Assembly: GCA_016712625.1 (NCBI GenBank)
Contig: JADJQQ010000001.1
Location: 372,001-436,000, forward strand
Source: Candidatus Competibacteraceae bacterium
GTDB lineage: Bacteria > Pseudomonadota > Gammaproteobacteria > Competibacterales > Competibacteraceae
Direction of reading: 5' to 3'
Length of the DNA stretch: 64,000 nucleotides
Positions 55,730 through 64,000 of the stretch are shown here, piece after piece. Position 1 is the stretch's first letter. Each line of letters opens with the position of its first letter. Under the pieces are notes generated by a model that worked only from the letters and a program-made list of their open reading frames with translations, was not told the DNA's origin and did not search any database. Made by a program: the position numbers and the translations under genes.

Positions 55730-57870
55730 ATGACCCTCACCCTTGCCGAGTTGTTGAAAGACAGCGCCTATAAACTTAGCCAATTCAAACCCGAACGAAT
55801 CGAGGCGCTGGAGTCGGCCCTCACGTTGAAGGACTCCGGCAAGAAAGCCGCGCCCTACGTCACCTGTCTGGTGCGCGGCAAACCCATCAAGCTCACGCCG
55901 GAAGAGGCCGTTCGTCAGCTTTACGTGATGGTCTTGCGCGATGACCTCGGCTACCCTATCAACCGGATGGAAGTGGAATACGAGGTGACCTTCGGGCGCG
56001 AGAAAAAACGCGCCGATATCTGCATCTTCGACAGGGACCGGACGACAACGCCTTACATTCTGGTTGAATTGAAAAAACCCAAGCTCAAGGACGGCAAGGA
56101 ACAGCTCAAAAGCTACTGCAACGCCACGGGTGCGCCCATGGGCGTGTGGACCAACGGCGAGCAATCTTCCTACTACCACCGCAAGGACCCGAACTACTTC
56201 GAGGACCTTCCGGCGATCCCGTCGGCTTACCAAAAGCTCTCGGAAATCCTTTCCGAACGCTGGACCATCGACGATCTGGTGCGGCTGGACAAGCTGGTCA
56301 ACGAAAAGAAATCGCTCAAGGATTTGATTCTGGAAATGGAGGACGAAGTGCTCGCCAACGCGGGCGTCGATGTTTTCGAGGAGTTGTTCAAACTCGTCTT
56401 CACCAAGCTCTACGACGAACTCGAAAGCGGGCGCGACCGAAAGCGCCACCTCGTTTTCAAGAACTACGGCGATACCGAAACCGAACTCAAGGCCAAAATT
56501 CAAGACCTCTTCGACAAGGCCCGCAACAAGTGGGAAGGCGTTTTTCCCGAGGGCGCGCGGATTGATTTGACCCCTAGCCACTTGGCCGTGTGCGTGTCGT
56601 CGCTGGAAAAGGTCAAGCTGTTCAATTCCAATTTGGAAGTGGTGGACGAAGCGTTCGAGTACCTCATCAACAAGTCCAGCAAGGGTGAGAAAGGCCAGTA
56701 CTTCACGCCCCGCTACGTGATCGACATGTGCGTGAAGATGCTCAACCCGCAGGATCACGAAACCTTGATCGACACCGCCGCCGGCAGTTGCGGTTTTCCG
56801 GTGCATGGCATCTTCCACGTATGGGAACAGATCATGAAAGAGGAAGGCTTGAGCAAGAGCCACCTCTTCACCACCGAGAAAAAGCCCGCCCGCTGCGAGG
56901 ACTACGTGCGCGACAAGGTCTTTGCCATCGACTTTGACGAAAAAGCGGTGCGCGTGGGCCGCACCCTCAACCTGATCGCCGGCGACGGCCAAACCAACGT
57001 GCTGCATCTCAACACGCTGGACTACGAGCGTTGGGACGAGAAAACCGGCGATGAAGCCTGACCGACATCTACGGCGCGGGCTGGAAGAAATTGCGCAAGC
57101 TGCGGTTGGATAAAACCAGCAACCGCGATTTCGGTTTCGACGTGCTGATGGCTAATCCGCCCTTTGCCGGCGACATCAAGGAAACCCGCATTCTGGCTAA
57201 GTACGAACTGGCGCGGAGCGTCAGCCTCGACAAGATCGCCAAGGTGGACCCGAAAGACCCGAACATCGTGGATTCCCGCAACCGCGTCCCCAGCTTTCCC
57301 GAAGCCTTGCACGCCAGCCACGAGGTCATTTACCGGATGGCGGATGGCACGTACCGCAAGGTGAAGATCAAGCACCAGAACACCGTGGGCCGCGACATCC
57401 TATTCATCGAGCGCAACCTCAATTTTCTCAAGCCCGGTGGGCGCATGGCGGTGGTATTGCCGCAAGGCCGTTTCAACAATGCGTCGGACAAGGACCTGCG
57501 CGAATACCTCGCCGCGCACTGCCGTATCTTGGCGGTGGTGGGTTTGCACGGCAACGTCTTCAAGCCGCACACCGGCACCAAGACCAGCGTGCTGTTCGTG
57601 CAGAAGTGGAACGACGACCCCGCCGCCGGCCCGCTGTGTCCGATGAAGGAGGATTATCCGATTTTCTTCGCGACGATGCGGGAGCCTTCCAAAGACAATT
57701 CCGGCGACAAGATTTATCGCCAGGATGCCGACGGCTCGCCCCTGCTCGACGAACACGGCCATCTGATCGTCAAGCACGATCTTTTTAACCACGATGGCAA
57801 AACCGATGACGGCATCGCCGAAGCCTTTACCGAGTTTGCCAAAAAAGAGGGCTTGAGTTTTTTTCGATAA
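55730..57870 (+). CDS. Restriction-modification enzyme, nuclease plus N6-adenine methyltransferase parts (frameshifted)
   Basis: The ATG at 55730 follows AGGAAAC; 55697 is an alternative. The N-terminal nuclease domain has GREKKRADICIFDRD and YILVELKKPK, the D...E-x-K pattern of HsdR_N/type IIG enzymes. A helical linker and then HsdM-like sequence follow: FTPRYVIDMCVKMLNP, DTAAGSCGFPV (AdoMet site), LMANPPFAGDI (catalytic NPPF). A one-base loss in TGGACC near 57060 breaks the frame between motifs. A T-run near 57862 shifts the reading into the following specificity region, so R, M and S appear to be one polypeptide of about 1180 aa. Confidence 0.85.
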
Positions 57871-59317
57871 GCCCCTTCGATAAAGCGCGGTATACGCGCT
57901 TGTTGGAGGGGCTGGAAGTGGCTGAGGTACATTTGAGCCAACTCGAATTCAGTGGCCGACTTGGACCGGAGTACTACCGACCGAGCCACATTCGTTCTGA
58001 AACACCATATTCCGCAAAGGCGACGAAAAGCTAGAATCTCAGTGTGTCTACTTGATCGGACCATTCGGTTCCGCGTTCACCTTGGAGAAACTACGGAACA
58101 TACGACGACCCAACCTATCGCTACATCCGGAGGCAAGGACATCAAGCCATGGCACTTGCCGAGGACGATAACGTCACATGCCGAAAGCGGATTTTGAGGC
58201 GCATAGTCAAAACACGCCTTGCGCGCAGGCGATGTACTGAAGTGGGATGTGGGAACGCTCGGAAATTCGGCACGGGTCGAGTCCGGCATCTACCCGCCAT
58301 CTTCAGTTGCAAGAGCACTGCGCTACGAACCCGTGGCATTGACCCGAGGTACTTGATCTCGTACCTGAACTGCGAGTACGGCCGGGGGCTACTGATGCGC
58401 AAAGAACGCGGAGCGGTCCAGAAGGGCTTGAATCCAGAGGACTCCAAATCGCTTTCGGTCTAGCGGCTGGGCAGGCTTCAGAAAGGATCGCGGAGGTATA
58501 CCAAGCTTCGGCACAGGCCCGAGAACATGCCAAGCAGCATCACAACGAGGCCGAGACCACCTTGCTGCGTGCTCTCGGCCTGGAAAACTGGCAAGCCCCC
58601 GAACCGCTGAGCTACATTCGCAACAGTGGTGATGTCTTCGCTGCTGGGCGGTTGGATGCGGAGCATTTTCAGCCTAAATTCAAAACGCTCATTACGCACA
58701 TCGAATCGACTGGACGAGCCAAGTATCTAAGCAGCTTGTTGCGCCTTAATCAGCGAGGCAAGCAACCCGACTATGCCGATACCGGCCTACCCGTTGTGAA
58801 TTCCAAGCATGTCATCAACGGCGAGGTACATATTGATAGTGAAAACCGCAAGGCCACCGCAGCAAATAACGCACTCTTGATTGAACCGGGCGATGTGCTA
58901 CTCAATGGAACCGGTGTGGGCACCATCGGGCGCGCTGCGCCCTATCTTCACGACTTCAAGGCCATTCCAGATAACCACGTCACCATTCTTCGCCCCCGGA
59001 AAAGTGTCGATCCAGTCTATCTAGCAGTGTTTCTGAATTCGGTAGCGGGCCGCTTACAGGTCGAACAGCGACTGCGCGGATCATCCGGGCAAATTGAGTT
59101 GTACCCCAACGACATTGCGCAGTTCGTCGTTTGGGATGCCCCTAGCGCGGTTCAGGATGAAATCCGTAAATGCGCCGAAGATAGTTTTCAGCAGAAGCAA
59201 CGCGCCACCCAACTCCTCGACGCCGCCAAACGCACTGTCGAAATCGCTATCGAGGATTCCGAAGCCGCCGCGCTGGCCTACTGCAACGACGCCTTATCCC
59301 AATACACGGTTCCTTAA
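57868..59317 (+). pseudogene. Specificity (HsdS-like) region of the R-M enzyme, frameshifted
   Basis: The first recognition domain is scattered over three frames (FDKARYTRLLEGLEVAEV, GRLGPEYYRPSH, SYLNCEYGRGLLMRKERGAV). A coiled segment follows (AQAREHAKQHHNEAETTLL). From 58562 the second target recognition domain reads without a break (YADTGLPVVNSKHVINGEV, ALLIEPGDVLLNGTGVGTIG, then the helical end QQKQRATQLLDAAKR). Two such domains would read a bipartite site. Whether the breaks are real or sequencing error is not certain, but the density is higher than in the M part. Confidence 0.75.
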
Positions 59318-59330
59318 CCCTCAACCCGCC

Positions 59331-60843
59331 ATGCCGTCCATCCTGCTCTCGACCCTGAACGCCCGCTATTTCCATTCCTCTTTTGGCTTGCGCTATCTGC
59401 TGGCGAATATGGGCGAGTTGCAGCCGGACACCGCCATCCGGGAATTCATCATCACTCAGCGCCCGCTGGACATCGCCGAAGCCCTGCTGGCCGAACAGCC
59501 GCGCATCGTCGGCTTTGGCGTCTATATCTGGAACGTCGCGGAAACCACTCAGGTCGTCGCCCTGCTCAAGCGGGTGCGGCCTGATCTCGTCATCGTGCTG
59601 GGCGGGCCGGAAGTCAGTTACGAGTGGGAAGAACAGCCACTTTTCCAACTGGCCGATTATCTGATCGCCGGTCCAGCCGATTTCGCTTTCGCGCAACTCT
59701 GCCGGCGACTGCTCGCCGATGATCCGCCGGTCGAAAAGGTCATCGCCGCCGCGACTCCCGCTCGATCAACTGGCGCTGCCGTATCGGTTTTATACCGATG
59801 AGGACATCGCTCATCGGCTGATCTACGTCGAAGCCTCGCGCGGCTGCCCGTTCCAGTGCGAGTTCTGCCTGTCGGCGCTGGACAAAACCGCTTGGCCGTT
59901 TCCGCTGGAACCGTTTCTCGCCGAGATGCAACGGCTCCACGACCGGGGCGTGCGCCACTTCAAATTCGTGGATCGCACCTTCAATCTCAACGCCAAAGTC
60001 GGCGCACGGATTCTCGATTTCTTTCTGGAGCGGCTGGACGAACGGCTATTCCTGCACTTCGAGCTGATCCCCGACCATCTGCCGGAAGCGCTCAAGGAGC
60101 GGATCGTTCACTTCCCGCCCGGCGCGCTGCAATTCGAAATCGGGGTGCAGACCTTCAATCCCGCCGTGCAAGCGCTCATCAGTCGCAAGCAGGACAACCG
60201 CAAAACCGAGGAACATTTGCGCTGGCTGCGCCAACACACCCACGCTCACCTGCACGCCGATTTGATCGCCGGGCCTGCCGGGCGAGGATTTAGCTAGCTT
60301 GCCGCCGGCTTCAACCGGCTGGTGGCGCTCGATCCGCACGAGATTCAGGTCGGCATTCTGAACGGCTGCGCGGCGCACCGATCAGCCGTCATACCGCCGC
60401 GTTTGGCTACCGCTATAACCCGCACCCACCCCACAACGTGCTATGTTCGACGCTGCTGATTTTGCCACCTGCGCCGCCTGGAACGCTTTGCCCGCTACTG
60501 GGATTTGATCGGCAATTCGGGACGGTTCCACCACACCCGGCCGCTACTGCTGGGCGATCAACCATTCGAGCGGTTTATGGCGTTTAGTGACTGGCTGTTC
60601 ACGCTGACTGGCCAAACTCATCAGTTCGCACTAGAGCGGCTGTTCGATTTACTGTATCGGGGATTGATTGAAGCATTGGCCATTGACGCATCGGTAGCGC
60701 GCGAGGCTCTGGCAGCGGACTATCAAAGCAACGGCGTAAAAGGCAATCCAGCCTTCTTACGGCTAGCGCAACCAGGCGCCTCCACGCCATCCGTCGGGCT
60801 TAAAGCCGCCGCCAAGCCCAACCGTCAAATGAGGCACCAATGA
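59331..60843 (+). pseudogene. B12-binding radical SAM protein (DUF4080-like), frameshifted
   Basis: The N-terminus is a cobalamin-binding-like Rossmann domain (ILLSTLNARYFHSSFGLRYL, IVGFGVYIWNV, IVLGGPEVSYEWE). The radical SAM core has EASRGCPFQCEFCLS with CxxxCxxC, then KFVDRTFNLN and FEIGVQTFN. The C-terminal part (HEIQVGIL, RPLLLGDQPFERFMAFSDWL) is in further frames. At least four indels occur, near 59755, 60270, 60300 and 60370-60480. Intact homologs are about 480-520 aa; the substrate is unknown. It follows the restriction gene by 13 bases. Confidence 0.8.
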
Positions 60844-60853
60844 ATATACACTG

Positions 60854-61771
60854 TCAGGATAAGGCAGGCGTTTGGTGATTGGCTTTGGCGCGCGCCACTT
60901 TCGACCCCGGTGGTCGCCCCAGAATCCCACTGATCCACCAGGAGCAAGCCACCAGCGCGTCAAGATCAACCCCGGTGGCGATACCTAGCCCGTTCAGCAA
61001 ATACAGTACATCTTCGGTGGCGACGTTACCCGAAGCGCCTTTGGCATAGGGACAACCACCCAGCCCGGCCACCGAAGCATCGAATACCGTGACCCCACAC
61101 TGCAAGGAAGCGTAAATATTGGCTAGCGCCATACCGTAAGTATCGTGGTAATGCCCGGCCAGGCGACCAAGCGGCACGCGGGCGCTGACGGTCTGAATCA
61201 GGCGCCTAGCGGCTTCCGGCGTGCCCACACCAATGGTGTCGCCCAAACTGATTTCATAGCAGCCCATCTCAAACAGAGCGCCCGCCACCTCAGCCACCGC
61301 CGCGGGTTGGATCGGGCCTTCGTAAGGGCAGCCCAGCGCGCAAGACACATAACCTCGCACTCTGATGCCGGCCTGCCGCGCCGCGGCTAACAACGGCTCA
61401 AACCGAGTCAGCGATTCCGTTATCGAACAATTGATATTTTTCCGCGAAAAAGATTCGGAAGCCGCGCCAAACACCGCGACTTCCCGCGCGCCCGCCGCCA
61501 CCGCCGCCTCAAAACCCTTCAGATTTGGGGTCAACACGGGATAGGCCACCCCCGGTAGGCGGTCGATAGCGCCTATCACCACGCGGCTATCGGCCATCTG
61601 CGGCACCCACTGGGGTGATACGAAAGAAGTGGCTTCAATGGTCTTGAGACCAGCCTGGCCAAGCCGGGCGATCAACTCCACTTTTATAGCGGTATCGATA
61701 AGAGCCTGTTCGTTCTGCAAGCCGTCACGGGGGCCAACCTCGACTACTCGAACCGCGTCGGGCAACTTCAT
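60854..61771 (-). CDS. mvaB: Hydroxymethylglutaryl-CoA lyase
   Basis: 305 aa from the ATG at 61771; a GTG at 61780 overlapping the mccA stop is an alternative. VEVGPRDGLQNEQ is the family start, KTIEATSFVSP and the catalytic-loop GCPYAKGASGNVATEDVLYLL (HMGL) follow, with the metal-binding GHYHDTYG. It splits HMG-CoA to acetyl-CoA and acetoacetate, the last step of leucine breakdown. It follows mccA in the same operon. Confidence 0.95.
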   Translation of the reverse strand: MKLPDAVRVVEVGPRDGLQNEQALIDTAIKVELIARLGQAGLKTIEATSFVSPQWVPQMADSRVVIGAIDRLPGVAYPVLTPNLKGFEAAVAAGAREVAVFGAASESFSRKNINCSITESLTRFEPLLAAARQAGIRVRGYVSCALGCPYEGPIQPAAVAEVAGALFEMGCYEISLGDTIGVGTPEAARRLIQTVSARVPLGRLAGHYHDTYGMALANIYASLQCGVTVFDASVAGLGGCPYAKGASGNVATEDVLYLLNGLGIATGVDLDALVACSWWISGILGRPPGSKVARAKANHQTPALS

Positions 61772-61776
61772 CAGGC

Positions 61777-63807
61777 TCACTCTCCAGCGACGTGCGCTGT
61801 TTCGGGTTCGAACTCCACCAGTTCCGCGCCATCGCCAACCTGATCGCCGACCGCAAAGCGGAACGATTTCACCATACCGCTGGTTGGCGCGGTGATGGTG
61901 TGTTCCATCTTCATGGCTTCCAAAATCAGCAACGGCGATCCCTTTTCCACCGTTGAACCAATTTTGGCGATCAAGGCGATGATATTACCCGGCATCGGAG
62001 CCAGCAAACTGCCTTCCGGGCCGCTACCTTCCCCGGCGTGATACAGCGGGTCAATCCGTACCAATTGCCAAGCGCGGCCGTACAAAAACACATACCGCCG
62101 CTCGCCGGCGACCACCACCGTGGCATTCATCCGCAACCCCGCCAATTCCGCCCATAAGGTGTTGCTTGGCCCTAATTCGCCTCGAACCAAGGTTTCCTGA
62201 CCGTCCAATCCCAGCAGGTAGCCTTGGGCATAACCCCCTTCGATATAGCGCACCCGCACGGGCTTTTCCGCCTCGCCGGCCCGAAACAGCAAGCGGTGCT
62301 CGGCGCGGGAATTAAGCCGCCAGCCATCGCGCGGGTGCCACGGCGACAGCGGATCGCTATGCACCGCCGCTTCCCGCCTCGCGCGGGCCTGCTCCCGCAA
62401 CAGGCTGGCGAGCGCCGCCACCAGCACCACTTCGCGGGGGATCGGCGCGCCTCGCTCAAACAGGAAGTCACGCTCGCGCTCGATCAACTCTGTATCCAAA
62501 TCGGCCCGGGCAAAGGCCGGCGAAGCCACCAGCCGCGATAAAAAATCGACGTTGTTCGCTACTCCAGCGATCCGATACCGCGCGAGCGCTTGCAGCATTC
62601 GCGCCAGCGCCTGCTCTCGACTGGCGTCCCAGACAATCAGTTTCGCGATCATCGGGTCGTAGAACGGACTGATCTCAGCGCCCTCGTCCACGCCGGTGTC
62701 CACTCGAACATGCAGGTTCTCAGCCGGCGGGACCAGGTGCGCCAATCGGCCGGTGGACGGCAAAAACCCCTTGGCCGGATCTTCAGCGTAAATCCGCGCC
62801 TCCAATGCGTGGCCGTGAATCTGAAGCTGTTCTTGCCGCAGCGGCAGCGGCTCTCCAGATGCTACCCGCAATTGCCACTCGACCAGATCAAGGCCCGTGA
62901 TCATTTCGGTGATGGGATGTTCGATTTGCAGCCGGGTGTTCATCTCCATGAAGTAGAAAACACCCTCCGAGCTGACAATGAATTCCACGGTGCCCGCGCC
63001 GACATAAGCGACCGCTTTAGCCGCCGCCACGGCGGCTTGACCCATTGCGTTGCGCCGTTCGCTCGTCATGCCCGGCGCTGGGGCTTCTTCCAGCACTTTT
63101 TGATGGCGGCGCTGCACCGAACAGTCCCGCTCGAACAAATGCAGGTAGCTACCATGAGCATCGCCAAAGATCTGAATTTCGATGTGGCGCGCCCGAATCA
63201 GGAATTTTTCCACCAGCACTCGCGCATCACCGAAGGCGGAGATCGCTTCACGCTGGCAGGCGGCGAGCGCGGATTCAAAATCTTCGGGCCGCTCCACCAC
63301 GCGCATCCCTTTGCCGCCACCCCCGGCACTGGCTTTAATCAGCACCGGATAGCCGATCCAGTCAGCCTGCTCCCGCAAAAAGTCCGGTGCTTGCTCATCG
63401 CCATGATAGCCCGGCGTCAACGGAAGACCTGCCTTGGCCATTAAAGCTTTGGCGGAATTCTTGGAGCCCATCGCGCGGATGGCGTCCGCCGGCGGGCCGA
63501 TGAACACCAAGCCGTTGGCGTTGCAAGCATCCGCCAACTCTGGATTTTCCGATAAAAATCCGCTACCGGGATGAACGGCCTGCGCGCCGGTTTGTTTGGC
63601 GGCGGCGATGATCTTGTCGATAATGAGATAACTTTCGCGCGGCGCGGCCCGTCCGATTAACACTGCTTCATCAGCCAACCGTACATGGCGGGCGCCCGCG
63701 TCCGCTTCTGAGTACACCGCCACGGTGGCGATACCCAGCCGGTGAGCAGTCTTGATGACGCGGCAGGCGATTTCGCCCCGATTCGCAACCAGAATTTTAT
63801 AAAACAT
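61777..63807 (-). CDS. mccA: 3-methylcrotonyl-CoA carboxylase alpha (biotin) subunit
   Basis: 676 aa. The biotin carboxylase domain has KILVANRGEIACRVI, HPGSGFLSENPELADAC, the glycine-rich ATP loop KASAGGGGKGMRVV and FMEMNTRLQIEHPITEM. The C-terminal carrier domain has LILEAMKMEHTI, with the biotinylated lysine. It carboxylates biotin for methylcrotonyl-CoA in leucine catabolism. The assignment over acetyl- or propionyl-CoA carboxylase rests on the neighbours: a methylglutaconyl-CoA hydratase-like gene upstream and HMG-CoA lyase downstream. Confidence 0.93.
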   Translation of the reverse strand: MFYKILVANRGEIACRVIKTAHRLGIATVAVYSEADAGARHVRLADEAVLIGRAAPRESYLIIDKIIAAAKQTGAQAVHPGSGFLSENPELADACNANGLVFIGPPADAIRAMGSKNSAKALMAKAGLPLTPGYHGDEQAPDFLREQADWIGYPVLIKASAGGGGKGMRVVERPEDFESALAACQREAISAFGDARVLVEKFLIRARHIEIQIFGDAHGSYLHLFERDCSVQRRHQKVLEEAPAPGMTSERRNAMGQAAVAAAKAVAYVGAGTVEFIVSSEGVFYFMEMNTRLQIEHPITEMITGLDLVEWQLRVASGEPLPLRQEQLQIHGHALEARIYAEDPAKGFLPSTGRLAHLVPPAENLHVRVDTGVDEGAEISPFYDPMIAKLIVWDASREQALARMLQALARYRIAGVANNVDFLSRLVASPAFARADLDTELIERERDFLFERGAPIPREVVLVAALASLLREQARARREAAVHSDPLSPWHPRDGWRLNSRAEHRLLFRAGEAEKPVRVRYIEGGYAQGYLLGLDGQETLVRGELGPSNTLWAELAGLRMNATVVVAGERRYVFLYGRAWQLVRIDPLYHAGEGSGPEGSLLAPMPGNIIALIAKIGSTVEKGSPLLILEAMKMEHTITAPTSGMVKSFRFAVGDQVGDGAELVEFEPETAHVAGE

Positions 63808-64000
63808 GGGGAAATCCGGCGTTCAAACCGCCGATCCAAACCGGCTGTCGCCTCTCCAGAAAAGCGGCGAGTCCTTCCTTAGCTTCCGGCATGGCCCGCA
63901 AATCGGCGATACGTCGGGCGGTGTCTGCCACCAAGGCATCCGTCACCGGCCGGTCAGCCACCGCCCGGATCAACTCTTTCGAGGCTGCCTGCGCATCAGG
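63797..64000 (-). CDS. liuC: Enoyl-CoA hydratase family protein, probably methylglutaconyl-CoA hydratase (5' end outside)
   Basis: The last 67 codons on the minus strand read AASKELIRAVADRPV and TARRIADLRAMPEAKEGLAA, ending FLERRQPVWIGGLNAGFPHVL, the usual C-terminus of crotonase-fold enzymes (EGLxAFLExRxPxW). It overlaps the mccA start by 11 bases. In leu/liu clusters this place is held by methylglutaconyl-CoA hydratase, which hydrates the product of the carboxylase. The start lies beyond the window. Confidence 0.85.
   Translation of the reverse strand, partial: PDAQAASKELIRAVADRPVTDALVADTARRIADLRAMPEAKEGLAAFLERRQPVWIGGLNAGFPHVL

Noticed and set aside
55691..57007. 438-codon minus-strand ORF
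   Set aside because: Exactly antisense to the R-M gene, which has clear nuclease and methyltransferase motifs; a shadow frame of GC-rich coding DNA.

Overview
The window looks like a chromosome segment of a gammaproteobacterium with about 57-60% G+C. The str, S10, spc and alpha ribosomal operons are in their classic proteobacterial order. It also carries RecBCD, RNase T, a YgfZ-family protein, MobA/MoaD/MoaE, an SAH riboswitch before ahcY, and a class II ribonucleotide reductase split into two genes as in Pseudomonas. A glycogen debranching enzyme and this gene mix would fit a Competibacter/Contendobacter-like lineage. That placement is inference from memory of such genomes; no search was possible.

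Layout. 0-8 kb: the 3' part of a ygfZ-like gene, rnt, moaE/moaD, a small HExxH protein, the methyl cycle block metK - SAH riboswitch - ahcY - metF, then two lipoproteins including a FlgO-family protein. 8-13 kb: nrdJa and nrdJb separated by 327 bp holding two palindromic repeats, then a quinone oxidoreductase. 13.3-31.5 kb: one long minus-strand block rpsL-rpsG-fusA-tuf-rpsJ...rpoA-rplQ, with a near-consensus promoter in front of rpsL and a terminator after rplQ. 31.7-46.5 kb: a YjdF-like membrane protein, a decayed DNA methyltransferase, a glycogen debranching enzyme, then recD-recB-recC with a foreign-looking HARE-HTH/GIY-YIG gene between recB and recC, a DUF721 gene and mobA. 46.6-52 kb: divergent Pat-type protein acetyltransferase and acetyl-CoA synthetase genes, both with many frameshifts, followed by an acyl carrier protein. 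52-60.8 kb: two candidate non-coding RNAs, pdxH, a Ro60/TROVE protein gene, a bacterial Y RNA with a tRNA-like module, a single-chain R-M-S restriction enzyme and a B12-binding radical SAM gene. 60.8-64 kb: a leucine degradation operon (liuC-like, mccA, mvaB).

The most notable system is the Ro60 (Rsr) gene at 53688-55240 with a Y RNA just downstream at about 55473-55600. The RNA shows a T arm, then a hairpin capped by a GCGA tetraloop in the place of the acceptor stem, then a D arm. This is a circularly permuted tRNA shape closed by a long stem, as known for bacterial Y RNAs that tether Ro60 to RNA-decay machinery.

Data quality matters here. Between about 32 and 60.4 kb many genes are interrupted by single-base indels, mostly in homopolymers, and reading resumes intact in another frame. 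That pattern suggests sequencing error more than decay for recD, recC, pdxH, rsr and the restriction enzyme. The rplC/rplD junction is different: about 50 codons appear to be missing from two essential genes.
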